From Bromus sterilis (taxonomy: Eukaryota; Streptophyta; Magnoliopsida; Poales; Poaceae), in NCBI GenBank assembly GCA_950022295.1, contig OX465597.1, forward strand, positions 992,001 to 1,056,000: a DNA stretch of 64,000 bases. Reading direction: 5' to 3'. This document shows, piece by piece, positions 1 to 10,324 of this stretch. The notes under the pieces were generated by a model that saw nothing but the letters and a program-made list of their open reading frames with translations, made no database searches and was not told the DNA's origin. Every line of letters begins with the position of its first letter. Positions within the stretch are counted from its first letter, which is position 1. Position numbers and translations under genes: made by a program.

Positions 1-90
1 GTGCATTTACGTGCCGGTCATCAACACTCGCAGTTTTGGCCGATTCTGGCCTGTTTCATGGGCTATTAATCACCGTTTTGGTTCCCCGGA
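1..90 (+). repeat. Partial monomer at left edge (unit positions 29-118)
   Basis: The window opens inside a B-type monomer at unit position 29; the first complete monomer starts at 91. The array therefore continues to the left of the window. Confidence 0.97.
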
Positions 91-207
91 GTGATTTCCA
101 CCATTGACGAACCCCAGGGTGCATTTACGTGCCGGTCATCAACACTCGCAGTTTTCGCCGATTCTGGCCTGTTTCATGGGCTATTAATCACCGTTTTGGG
201 TCCCAGA
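91..207 (+). repeat. H-type monomer, 117 bp
   Basis: It carries 66C and a shortened end, GGGTCCCAGA. Copies start at 91, 1739, 2210, 3858, 4919, 5742, 11505, 38580, 41880, 45529, 46823, 50123 and 53772, and are always followed by A and then D. Because 117 is a multiple of three, frame is kept into the next monomer, which creates an 83-codon open frame. H is confined to the left and right domains. Confidence 0.94.
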
Positions 208-325
208 GTGATTTCCACCATTGACGAACCCCAGGGTGCATTTACGTGCCGGTCATCAACACTCGCAGTTTTGGCCGGTTATGGCCTGTTTCATGGGCTA
301 TTAATCACCGTTTTGGGTCCCCGGA
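208..325 (+). repeat. Reference A-type monomer, 118 bp
   Basis: This is the commonest class: GTGCCGG at 39-45, AACACTCGCAG at 51-61, GGCCGGTTATGGCC at 66-79 and GGGTCCCCGGA at 108-118. It differs from the B/b core at only two sites, 71 (A to G) and 74 (C to A). It also fixes the register used here: start GTGATTTCCA, end CCCCGGA. Confidence 0.95.
273..286. repeat. GGCC-N6-GGCC motif in the monomer core
   Basis: Two self-complementary GGCC tetramers flank six bases (GGTTAT in A, GATTCT in B/b). The motif is in most monomers; C and H types change the first to CGCC. The six-base spacer is the main type-defining site. Confidence 0.7.
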
Positions 326-331
326 GTGATT
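303..331. repeat. Inverted repeat across each monomer junction
   Basis: AATCAC (unit 96-101) and GTGATT (unit 1-6 of the next monomer) are perfect inverted repeats 17 nt apart. CG at 102-103 can extend pairing to CG at 115-116 with a two-base bulge. The pattern recurs at essentially every junction and brackets the variable 110-118 segment. Whether it forms a hairpin or cruciform, or binds protein, is unknown. Confidence 0.65.
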
Positions 332-443
332 TCCACAATTGACGAACCCCAGGGTGCATTTACGTGAAGGTCATCAGTCCTCGCACTTTTGGCCGATTCT
401 GGCCTGTTTCATGGGCTATTAATCACCGTTTTGGGTCCCCGGA
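326..443 (+). repeat. D-type monomer, most diverged class (40 copies)
   Basis: Six substitutions fall within 20 bp: 42-43 CC to AA, 52-54 ACA to GTC, and 61 G to C. The rest of the unit is consensus, except that most copies also have 12A (CCACAATT). D starts at 326, 1385, 1974, 2445, 3504, 4093, 4565, 5154, 5977, 6917, 8917, 9621, 10325, 11151, 11740, 12563, 14559, 15385, 19971, 21265, 22091, 27504, 29743, 33041, 35394, 36220, 37046, 38815, 39638, 42115, 45764, 47058, 47881, 50358, 54007, 55417, 56243, 57890, 58716 and 61426. It is the clearest marker of HOR phase. Confidence 0.95.
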
Positions 444-561
444 GTGATTTCCACCATTGACGAACCCCAGGGTGCATTTACGTGTCGGTCATCACCACTC
501 GCAGTTTTGGCCGGTTATGGCCTGTTTCATGGGCTATTAATCACCGTTTTGGGTCCCCGGA
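444..561 (+). repeat. E-type monomer (42T, 52C)
   Basis: It reads GTGTCGG and CATCACCACT with an A core, and directly follows D in the left and right domains (for example 2563, 6095, 7035, 11858, 38933, 42233). E' copies at 1503, 3622, 4683 and 11269 have GGCCAGTTATGGCC. In the middle domain the corresponding post-D monomer is Ta, which keeps AAC at 51-53. Confidence 0.92.
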
Positions 562-794
562 GTGATTTCCACCATTGACGAACCCCAGGGTGCATTTACT
601 TCCGGTCATCAACACTCGCAGTTTTGGCCGATTCTGGCCTGTTTCATGGGCTATTAATCACCGTTTTGGGTTCCCGGAGTGATTTCCACCATTGATGAAC
701 CCAGGGTGCATTTACTTCCGGTCATCAACACTCGCAGTTTTGGCCGATTCTGGCCTGTTTCATGGGCTATTAATCACCGTTTTGGGTCCCCGGA
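562..794 (+). repeat. F-G dimer (117 + 116 bp)
   Basis: F (562-678) reads TTTACTTCCGG in place of TTTACGTGCCGG, one base shorter. G (679-794) has the same change plus GATGAACCCAGG (18T in a CpG and one C lost). They occur as a pair in all three domains, for example at 2681, 6213, 7153, 7976, 11976, 12799, 13386, 16680, 18211, 18798, 24330, 25153, 25858, 26681, 28448, 30923, 32218, 34221, 39051, 42351, 46000, 54948 and 57421. F without G occurs at 5390; F followed by O1 occurs at 45060, 53303, 60956 and 63666. Confidence 0.93.
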
Positions 795-912
795 GTGATT
801 TCCACCATTGACGAACCCCAGGGTGCATTTACGTGCCGGTCATCAACACTCGCAGTTTTGGCCGGTTATGGCCTGTTTCATGGGCTATTAATCACCGTTT
901 TGGGTCCCCGGA

Positions 913-1030
913 GTGATTTCCACCATTGACGAACCCCAGGGTGCATTTACGTGCCGGTCATCAACACTCGCAGTTTTCGCCGATTCTGGCCTGTTTCATG
1001 GGCTATTAATCACCGTTTTGGTTCCCTGGA
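913..1030 (+). repeat. Reference C-type monomer, 118 bp
   Basis: Position 66 is C, so the first GGCC becomes CGCC. Positions 110-118 read TTCCCTGGA, with C to T at 115 in a CpG. The two markers usually travel together. The c form (9035, 9739, 13973, 19385, 34808) has 66C but a CCCCGGA end and sits just upstream of a B-I pair. Confidence 0.93.
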
Positions 1031-1148
1031 GTGATTTCCACCATTGACGAACCCCAGGGTGCATTTACGTGCCGGTCATCAACACTCGCAGTTTTGGCCG
1101 ATTCTGGCCTGTTTCATGGGCTATTAATCACCGTTTTGGTTCCCCGGA
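1031..1148 (+). repeat. Reference B-type monomer, 118 bp
   Basis: The core is GGCCGATTCTGGCC and position 110 is T (GGTTCCCCGGA end). The b form, for example 13032-13149, is identical except for 110G. In the middle domain B often precedes F or C, whereas b typically precedes J or C, so this single base tracks position in the HOR. Confidence 0.93.
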
Positions 1149-4100
1149 GTGATTTCCACCATTGACGAACCCCAGGGTGCATTTACGTGCCGGTCATCAA
1201 CACTCGCAGTTTTCGCCGATTCTGGCCTGTTTCATGGGCTATTAATCACCGTTTTGGTTCCCTGGAGTGATTTCCACCATTGACGAACCCCAGGGTGCAT
1301 TTACGTGCCGGTCATCAACACTCGCAGTTTTGGCCGGTTATGGCCTGTTTCATGGGCTATTAATCACCGTTTTGGGTCCCCGGAGTGATTTCCACAATTG
1401 ACGAACCCCAGGGTGCATTTACGTGAAGGTCATCAGTCCTCGCACTTTTGGCCGATTCTGGCCTGTTTCATGGGCTATTAATCACCGTTTTGGGTCCCCG
1501 GAGTGATTTCCACCATTGACGAACCCCAGGGTGCATTTACGTGTCGGTCATCACCACTCGCAGTTTTGGCCAGTTATGGCCTGTTTCATGGGCTATTAAT
1601 CACCGTTTTGGGTCCCCGGAGTGATTTCCACCATTGACGAACCCCAGGGTGCATTTACGTGCCGGTCATCAACACTCGCAGTTTTGGCCGATTCTGGCCT
1701 GTTTCATGGGCTATTAATCACCGTTTTGGTTCCCCGGAGTGATTTCCACCATTGACGAACCCCAGGGTGCATTTACGTGCCGGTCATCAACACTCGCAGT
1801 TTTCGCCGATTCTGGCCTGTTTCATGGGCTATTAATCACCGTTTTGGGTCCCAGAGTGATTTCCACCATTGACGAACCCCAGGGTGCATTTACGTGCCGG
1901 TCATCAACACTCGCAGTTTTGGCCGGTTATGGCCTGTTTCATGGGCTATTAATCACCGTTTTGGGTCCCCGGAGTGATTTCCACAATTGACGAACCCCAG
2001 GGTGCATTTACGTGAAGGTCATCAGTCCTCGCACTTTTGGCCGATTCTGGCCTGTTTCATGGGCTATTAATCACCGTTTTGGGTCCCCGGAGTGATTTCC
2101 ACCATTGACGAACCCCAGGGTGCATTTACGTGTCGGTCATCACCACTCGCAGTTTTGGCCGATTCTGGCCTGTTTCATGGGCTATTAATCACCGTTTTGG
2201 TTCCCCGGAGTGATTTCCACCATTGACGAACCCCAGGGTGCATTTACGTGCCGGTCATCAACACTCGCAGTTTTCGCCGATTCTGGCCTGTTTCATGGGC
2301 TATTAATCACCGTTTTGGGTCCCAGAGTGATTTCCACCATTGACGAACCCCAGGGTGCATTTACGTGCCGGTCATCAACACTCGCAGTTTTGGCCGGTTA
2401 TGGCCTGTTTCATGGGCTATTAATCACCGTTTTGGGTCCCCGGAGTGATTTCCACAATTGACGAACCCCAGGGTGCATTTACGTGAAGGTCATCAGTCCT
2501 CGCACTTTTGGCCGATTCTGGCCTGTTTCATGGGCTATTAATCACCGTTTTGGGTCCCCGGAGTGATTTCCACCATTGACGAACCCCAGGGTGCATTTAC
2601 GTGTCGGTCATCACCACTCGCAGTTTTGGCCGGTTATGGCCTGTTTCATGGGCTATTAATCACCGTTTTGGGTCCCCGGAGTGATTTCCACCATTGACGA
2701 ACCCCAGGGTGCATTTACTTCCGGTCATCAACACTCGCAGTTTTGGCCGATTCTGGCCTGTTTCATGGGCTATTAATCACCGTTTTGGGTTCCCGGAGTG
2801 ATTTCCACCATTGATGAACCCAGGGTGCATTTACTTCCGGTCATCAACACTCGCAGTTTTGGCCGATTCTGGCCTGTTTCATGGGCTATTAATCACCGTT
2901 TTGGGTCCCCGGAGTGATTTCCACCATTGACGAACCCCAGGGTGCATTTACGTGCCGGTCATCAACACTCGCAGTTTTGGCCGGTTATGGCCTGTTTCAT
3001 GGGCTATTAATCACCGTTTTGGGTCCCCGGAGTGATTTCCACCATTGACGAACCCCAGGGTGCATTTACGTGCCGGTCATCAACACTCGCAGTTTTCGCC
3101 GATTCTGGCCTGTTTCATGGGCTATTAATCACCGTTTTGGTTCCCTGGAGTGATTTCCACCATTGACGAACCCCAGGGTGCATTTACGTGCCGGTCATCA
3201 ACACTCGCAGTTTTGGCCGATTCTGGCCTGTTTCATGGGCTATTAATCACCGTTTTGGTTCCCCGGAGTGATTTCCACCATTGACGAACCCCAGGGTGCA
3301 TTTACGTGCCGGTCATCAACACTCGCAGTTTTCGCCGATTCTGGCCTGTTTCATGGGCTATTAATCACCGTTTTGGTTCCCTGGAGTGATTTCCACCATT
3401 GACGAACCCCAGGGTGCATTTACGTGCCGGTCATCAACACTCGCAGTTTTGGCCGGTTATGGCCTGTTTCATGGGCTATTAATCACCGTTTTGGGTCCCC
3501 GGAGTGATTTCCACAATTGACGAACCCCAGGGTGCATTTACGTGAAGGTCATCAGTCCTCGCACTTTTGGCCGATTCTGGCCTGTTTCATGGGCTATTAA
3601 TCACCGTTTTGGGTCCCCGGAGTGATTTCCACCATTGACGAACCCCAGGGTGCATTTACGTGTCGGTCATCACCACTCGCAGTTTTGGCCAGTTATGGCC
3701 TGTTTCATGGGCTATTAATCACCGTTTTGGGTCCCCGGAGTGATTTCCACCATTGACGAACCCCAGGGTGCATTTACGTGCCGGTCATCAACACTCGCAG
3801 TTTTGGCCGATTCTGGCCTGTTTCATGGGCTATTAATCACCGTTTTGGTTCCCCGGAGTGATTTCCACCATTGACGAACCCCAGGGTGCATTTACGTGCC
3901 GGTCATCAACACTCGCAGTTTTCGCCGATTCTGGCCTGTTTCATGGGCTATTAATCACCGTTTTGGGTCCCAGAGTGATTTCCACCATTGACGAACCCCA
4001 GGGTGCATTTACGTGCCGGTCATCAACACTCGCAGTTTTGGCCGGTTATGGCCTGTTTCATGGGCTATTAATCACCGTTTTGGGTCCCCGGAGTGATTTC

Positions 4101-4210
4101 CACAATTGACGAACCCCAGGGTGCATTTACGTGAAGGTCATCAGTCCTCGCACTTTTGGCCGATTCTGGCCTGTTTCATGGGCTATTAATCACCGTTTTG
4201 GGTCCCCGGA

Positions 4211-4328
4211 GTGATTTCCACCATTGACGAACCCCAGGGTGCATTTACGTGCCGGTCATCAACACTCGCAGTTTTGGCCGGTTCTGGCCTGTTTCATGGG
4301 CTATTAATCACCGTTTTGGTTCCCCGGA
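4211..4328 (+). repeat. Chimeric monomer, A/B hybrid core
   Basis: The core reads GGCCGGTTCTGGCC: 71G as in A but 74C as in B, with the B-type 110T end. I found this combination only here. It lies where the 2,119-bp duplication stops matching, so it is plausibly the crossover or conversion seam. Confidence 0.8.
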
Positions 4329-5976
4329 GTGATTTCCACCATTGACGAACCCCAGGGTGCATTTACGTGCCGGTCATCAACACTCGCAGTTTTGGCCGAT
4401 TCTGGCCTGTTTCATGGGCTATTAATCACCGTTTTGGTTCCCTGGAGTGATTTCCACCATTGACGAACCCCAGGGTGCATTTACGTGCCGGTCATCAACA
4501 CTCGCAGTTTTGGCCGGTTATGGCCTGTTTCATGGGCTATTAATCACCGTTTTGGGTCCCCGGAGTGATTTCCACAATTGACGAACCCCAGGGTGCATTT
4601 ACGTGAAGGTCATCAGTCCTCGCACTTTTGGCCGATTCTGGCCTGTTTCATGGGCTATTAATCACCGTTTTGGGTCCCCGGAGTGATTTCCACCATTGAC
4701 GAACCCCAGGGTGCATTTACGTGTCGGTCATCACCACTCGCAGTTTTGGCCAGTTATGGCCTGTTTCATGGGCTATTAATCACCGTTTTGGGTCCCCGGA
4801 GTGATTTCCACCATTGACGAACCCCAGGGTGCATTTACGTGCCGGTCATCAACACTCGCAGTTTTGGCCGATTCTGGCCTGTTTCATGGGCTATTAATCA
4901 CCGTTTTGGTTCCCCGGAGTGATTTCCACCATTGACGAACCCCAGGGTGCATTTACGTGCCGGTCATCAACACTCGCAGTTTTCGCCGATTCTGGCCTGT
5001 TTCATGGGCTATTAATCACCGTTTTGGGTCCCAGAGTGATTTCCACCATTGACGAACCCCAGGGTGCATTTACGTGCCGGTCATCAACACTCGCAGTTTT
5101 GGCCGGTTATGGCCTGTTTCATGGGCTATTAATCACCGTTTTGGGTCCCCGGAGTGATTTCCACAATTGACGAACCCCAGGGTGCATTTACGTGAAGGTC
5201 ATCAGTCCTCGCACTTTTGGCCGATTCTGGCCTGTTTCATGGGCTATTAATCACCGTTTTGGGTCCCCGGAGTGATTTCCACCATTGACGAACCCCAGGG
5301 TGCATTTACGTGTCGGTCATCACCACTCGCAGTTTTGGCCGGTTATGGCCTGTTTCATGGGCTATTAATCACCGTTTTGGGTCCCCGGAGTGATTTCCAC
5401 CATTGACGAACCCCAGGGTGCATTTACTTCCGGTCATCAACACTCGCAGTTTTGGCCGATTCTGGCCTGTTTCATGGGCTATTAATCACCGTTTTGGGTT
5501 CCCGGAGTGATTTCCACCATTGACGAACCCCAGGGTGCATTTACGTGCCGGTCATCAACACTCGCAGTTTTGGCCGATTCTGGCCTGTTTCATGGGCTAT
5601 TAATCACCGTTTTGGTTCCCGGAGTGATTTCCACCATTGACGAACCCCAGGGTGCATTTACGTGCCGGTCATCAACACTCGCAGTTTTGGCCGATTCTGG
5701 CCTGTTTCATGGGCTATTAATCACCGTTTTGGTTCCCCGGAGTGATTTCCACCATTGACGAACCCCAGGGTGCATTTACGTGCCGGTCATCAACACTCGC
5801 AGTTTTCGCCGATTCTGGCCTGTTTCATGGGCTATTAATCACCGTTTTGGGTCCCAGAGTGATTTCCACCATTGACGAACCCCAGGGTGCATTTACGTGC
5901 CGGTCATCAACACTCGCAGTTTTGGCCGGTTATGGCCTGTTTCATGGGCTATTAATCACCGTTTTGGGTCCCCGGA
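4329..5976 (+). repeat. HOR segment with 823-bp, 7-monomer duplication
   Basis: The order is B-type with 115T (4329), A, D (4565), E', B, H (4919), A, D, E, F (5390), a 117-bp B with GGTTCCCGGA (5507), B (5624), H (5742), A (5859). The series H-A-D-E-F at 4919-5506 recurs at 5742-6329, offset 823. The F at 5390 is the only left-domain F not followed by G. Confidence 0.88.
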
Positions 5977-7857
5977 GTGATTTCCACAATTGACGAACCC
6001 CAGGGTGCATTTACGTGAAGGTCATCAGTCCTCGCACTTTTGGCCGATTCTGGCCTGTTTCATGGGCTATTAATCACCGTTTTGGGTCCCCGGAGTGATT
6101 TCCACCATTGACGAACCCCAGGGTGCATTTACGTGTCGGTCATCACCACTCGCAGTTTTGGCCGGTTATGGCCTGTTTCATGGGCTATTAATCACCGTTT
6201 TGGGTCCCCGGAGTGATTTCCACCATTGACGAACCCCAGGGTGCATTTACTTCCGGTCATCAACACTCGCAGTTTTGGCCGATTCTGGCCTGTTTCATGG
6301 GCTATTAATCACCGTTTTGGGTTCCCGGAGTGATTTCCACCATTGATGAACCCAGGGTGCATTTACTTCCGGTCATCAACACTCGCAGTTTTGGCCGATT
6401 CTGGCCTGTTTCATGGGCTATTAATCACCGTTTTGGGTCCCCGGAGTGATTTCCACCATTGACGAACCCCAGGGTGCATTTACGTGCCGGTCATCAACAC
6501 TCGCAGTTTTGGCCGGTTATGGCCTGTTTCATGGGCTATTAATCACCGTTTTGGGTCCCCGGAGTGATTTCCACCATTGCCGAACCCCAGGGTGCATTTA
6601 CGTGCCGGTCATCAACACTCGCAGTTTTCGCCGATTCTGGCCTGTTTCATGGGCTATTAATCACCGTTTTGGTTCCCTGGAGTGATTTCCACCATTGACG
6701 AACCCCAGGGTGCATTTACGTGCCGGTCATCAACACTCGCAGTTTTGGCCGATTCTGGCCTGTTTCATGGGCTATTAATCACCGTTTTGGTTCCCCGGAG
6801 TGATTTCCACCATTGACGAACCCCAGGGTGCATTTACGTGCCGGTCATCAACACTCGCAGTTTTCGCCGATTCTGGCCTGTTTCATGGGCTATTAATCAC
6901 CGTTTTGGTTCCCGGAGTGATTTCCACAATTGACGAACCCCAGGGTGCATTTACGTGAAGGTCATCAGTCCTCGCACTTTTGGCCGATTCTGGCCTGTTT
7001 CATGGGCTATTAATCACCGTTTTGGGTCCCCGGAGTGATTTCCACCATTGACGAACCCCAGGGTGCATTTACGTGTCGGTCATCACCACTCGCAGTTTTG
7101 GCCGGTTATGGCCTGTTTCATGGGCTATTAATCACCGTTTTGGGTCCCCGGAGTGATTTCCACCATTGACGAACCCCAGGGTGCATTTACTTCCGGTCAT
7201 CAACACTCGCAGTTTTGGCCGATTCTGGCCTGTTTCATGGGCTATTAATCACCGTTTTGGGTTCCCGGAGTGATTTCCACCATTGATGAACCCAGGGTGC
7301 ATTTACTTCCGGTCATCAACACTCGCAGTTTTGGCCGATTCTGGCCTGTTTCATGGGCTATTAATCACCGTTTTGGGTCCCCGGAGTGATTTCCACCATT
7401 GACGAACCCCAGGGTGCATTTACGTGCCGGTCATCAACACTCGCAGTTTTGGCCGGTTATGGCCTGTTTCATGGGCTATTAATCACCGTTTTGGGTCCCC
7501 GGAGTGATTTCCACCATTGACGAACCCCAGGGTGCATTTACGTGCCGGTCATCAACACTCGCAGTTTTCGCCGATTCTGGCCTGTTTCATGGGCTATTAA
7601 TCACCGTTTTGGTTCCCTGGAGTGATTTCCACCATTGACGAACCCCAGGGTGCATTTACGTGCCGGTCATCAACACTCGCAGTTTTGGCCGATTCTGGCC
7701 TGTTTCATGGGCTATTAATCACCGTTTTGGTTCCCCGGAGTGATTTCCACCATTGACGAACCCCAGGGTGCATTTACGTGCCGGTCATCAACACTCGCAG
7801 TTTTCGCCGATTCTGGCCTGTTTCATGGGCTATTAATCACCGTTTTGGTTCCCTGGA
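5977..7857 (+). repeat. 8-monomer tandem duplication, D-E-F-G-A-C-B-C
   Basis: Unit 1 is 5977-6916 (940 bp) and unit 2 is 6917-7857 (941 bp). The one-base length difference is in the last C monomer of unit 1, which ends GGTTCCCGGA. A second difference is TTGCCGAACC at 6580 against TTGACGAACC in unit 2. Confidence 0.9.
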
Positions 7858-9034
7858 GTGATTTCCACCATTGACGAACCCCAGGGTGCATTTACGTGCC
7901 GGTCATCAACACTCGCAGTTTTGGCCGATTCTGGCCTGTTTCATGGGCTATTAATCACCGTTTTGGTTCCCCGGAGTGATTTCCACCATTGACGAACCCC
8001 AGGGTGCATTTACTTCCGGTCATCAACACTCGCAGTTTTGGCCGATTCTGGCCTGTTTCATGGGCTATTAATCACCGTTTTGGGTTCCCGGAGTGATTTC
8101 CACCATTGATGAACCCAGGGTGCATTTACTTCCGGTCATCAACACTCGCAGTTTTGGCCGATTCTGGCCTGTTTCATGGGCTATTAATCACCGTTTTGGG
8201 TCCCCGGAGTGATTTCCACCATTGACGAACCCCAGGGTGCATTTACGTGCCGGTCATCAACACTCGCAGTTTTGGCCGGTTATGGCCTGTTTCATGGGCT
8301 ATTAATCACCGTTTTGGGTCCCCGGAGTGATTTCCACAATTGACGAACCCCAGGGTGCATTTACGTGTCGGTCATCAACACTCGCAGTTTTGGCCGGTTA
8401 TGGCCTGTTTCATGGGCTATTAATCACCGTTTTGGGTCCCCGGAGTGATTTCCACCATTGACGAACCCCAGGGTGCATTTACGTGCCGGTCATCAACACT
8501 CGCAGTTTTCGCCGATTCTGGCCTGTTTCATGGGCTATTAATCACCGTTTTGGTTCCCTGGAGTGATTTCCACAATTGACGAACCCCAGGGTGCATTTAC
8601 GTGCCGGTCATCAACACTCGCAGTTTTGGCCGATTCTGGCCTGTTTCATGGGCTATTAATCACCGTTTTGGTTCCCCGGAGTGATTTCCACCATTGACGA
8701 ACCCCAGGGTGCATTTACGTGCCGGTCATCAACACTCGCAGTTTTCGCCGATTCTGGCCTGTTTCATGGGCTATTAATCACCGTTTTGGTTCCCTGGAGT
8801 GATTTCCACCATTGACGAACCCCAGGGTGCATTTACGTGCCGGTCATCAACACTCGCAGTTTTGGCCGGTTATGGCCTGTTTCATGGGCTATTAATCACC
8901 GTTTTGGGTCCCCGGAGTGATTTCCACAATTGACGAACCCCAGGGTGCATTTACGTGAAGGTCATCAGTCCTCGCACTTTTGGCCGATTCTGGCCTGTTT
9001 CATGGGCTATTAATCACCGTTTTGGGTCCCCGGA
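7858..9034 (+). repeat. Irregular HOR segment B-F-G-A-Ta-C-B-C-A-D
   Basis: Ten monomers start at 7858, 7976, 8093, 8209, 8327, 8445, 8563, 8681, 8799 and 8917. The 12A marker, otherwise tied to D and K, appears on the Ta monomer at 8327 and on the B monomer at 8563, showing local shuffling. No gene is present. Confidence 0.85.
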
Positions 9035-9270
9035 GTGATTTCCACCATTGACGAACCCCAGGGTGCATTTACGTGCCGGTCATCAACACTCGCAGTTTTC
9101 GCCGATTCTGGCCTGTTTCATGGGCTATTAATCACCGTTTTGGTTCCCCGGAGTGATTTCCACCATTGACGAACCCCAGGGTGCATTTACGTGCCGGTCA
9201 TCAACACTCGCAGTTTTGGCCGATTCTGGCCTGTTTCATGGGCTATTAATCACCGTTTTGGTTCCCCGGA

Positions 9271-9384
9271 GTGATTTCCACCATTGACGAACCCAGTGCA
9301 TTTACGTGCCGGTCATCAACACTCGCAGTTTTGGCCGATTCTGGCCTGTTTCATGGGCTATTAATCACCGTTTTGGGTCCCAGA
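9271..9384 (+). repeat. I-type monomer with 3-bp deletion, 114 bp
   Basis: GAACCCCAGGGTGC is shortened to GAACCCAGTGC, and the monomer ends GGGTCCCAGA as H does. Copies start at 9271, 9975, 14209, 19621, 20915 and 35044; the 9975 copy also has GCTTCTGG at its core. A 115-bp version with the same 3-bp deletion but an ordinary GGGTCCCCGGA end occurs at 43647, 51890, 57070, 59543 and 62253. Confidence 0.93.
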
Positions 9385-10206
9385 GTGATTTCCACCATTG
9401 ACGAACCCCAGGGTGCATTTACGTGCCGGTCATCAACACTCGCAGTTTTGGCCGGTTATGGCCTGTTTCATGGGCTATTAATCACCGTTTTGGTTCCCTG
9501 GAGTGATTTCCACCATTGACGAACCCCAGGGTGCATTTACGTGCCGGTCATCAACACTCGCAGTTTTGGCCGGTTATGGCCTGTTTCATGGGCTATTAAT
9601 CACCGTTTTGGGTCCCCGGAGTGATTTCCACAATTGACGAACCCCAGGGTGCATTTACGTGAAGGTCATCAGTCCTCGCACTTTTGGCCGATTCTGGCCT
9701 GTTTCATGGGCTATTAATCACCGTTTTGGGTCCCCGGAGTGATTTCCACCATTGACGAACCCCAGGGTGCATTTACGTGCCGGTCATCAACACTCGCAGT
9801 TTTCGCCGATTCTGGCCTGTTTCATGGGCTATTAATCACCGTTTTGGTTCCCCGGAGTGATTTCCACCATTGACGAACCCCAGGGTGCATTTACGTGCCG
9901 GTCATCAACACTCGCAGTTTTGGCCGATTCTGGCCTGTTTCATGGGCTATTAATCACCGTTTTGGTTCCCCGGAGTGATTTCCACCATTGACGAACCCAG
10001 TGCATTTACGTGCCGGTCATCAACACTCGCAGTTTTGGCCGCTTCTGGCCTGTTTCATGGGCTATTAATCACCGTTTTGGGTCCCAGAGTGATTTCCACC
10101 ATTGACGAACCCCAGGGTGCATTTACGTGCCGGTCATCAACACTCGCAGTTTTGGCCGGTTATGGCCTGTTTCATGGGCTATTAATCACCGTTTTGGGTC
10201 CCCGGA

Positions 10207-10324
10207 GTGATTTCCACAATTGACGAACCACAGGGTGCATTTACGTGCCGGTCATCAACACTCGCAGTTTTGGCCGGTTATGGCCTGTTTCATGGGCTAT
10301 TAATCAACGTTTTGGGTCCCCGGA
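10207..10324 (+). repeat. K-type monomer (CACAATT, CCACAGG, CAACG)
   Basis: Three private changes mark it: 12A, 24A (GAACCACAGG) and 101A (AATCAACG). Copies start at 10207, 14441, 19853, 21147, 35276, 55299 and 57772, each directly before a D monomer that lacks 12A. It links the middle domain with the 55-58 kb part of the right domain. 101A breaks one pair of the junction inverted repeat. Confidence 0.93.

Larger units (their letters stand above)
1..4251 (+). repeat. 2,119-bp head-to-tail duplication (18 monomers)
   Basis: Positions 1-2132 recur at 2120-4251. The only mismatches seen are at 14 and 26 against 2133 and 2145, which mark the seam. The order per unit is H-A-D-E-F-G-A-C-B-C-A-D-E'-B-H-A-D-X, where X (2092-2209) has an E-like left half and a B-like right half. 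Offset and boundaries were checked with H (91/2210, 1739/3858), D and E' markers. Confidence 0.9.
9035..10324 (+). repeat. 704-bp, 6-monomer duplication c-B-I-A-A-D
   Basis: Unit 1 is 9035-9738. The second copy starts at 9739 and matches through c-B-I-A, then diverges into K at 10207. The first A of unit 1 (9385) ends with 115T, while its counterpart at 10089 ends CCCCGGA. The I monomer of copy 2 has a private GCTTCTGG. Confidence 0.87.

Noticed and set aside
61..120. Shorter sub-repeat inside the monomer (GTTTTGG at 61-67 and 103-109)
   Set aside because: Only seven bases match and the flanks are unrelated, so there is no good support for an ancestral shorter unit.
208..325. CENP-B box in the monomer
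   Set aside because: The reverse strand has GTTCGTCAATGGTGGAA, which shares TTCG with the box core, but the required A and CGGG positions do not match (T and TGGA). No other site in the unit fits better.
208..325. RNA polymerase III B box or tRNA/SINE origin
   Set aside because: The reverse strand contains GGTTCG as in a B box, but the following bases (TCAAT) break the consensus and no A box or cloverleaf was found.
91..342. An 83-codon open reading frame starting with GTG, repeated with 79-83 codons at 21 places on the + strand
   Set aside because: It is a by-product of the repeat. A 118-bp unit shifts frame each time, but a 117- or 114-bp monomer (H, I or similar) keeps frame for one more unit and gives an open frame of about 250 nt. 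The start is the GTG of the monomer start, there is no plausible ribosome site or unique sequence, and each copy tracks a shortened monomer.
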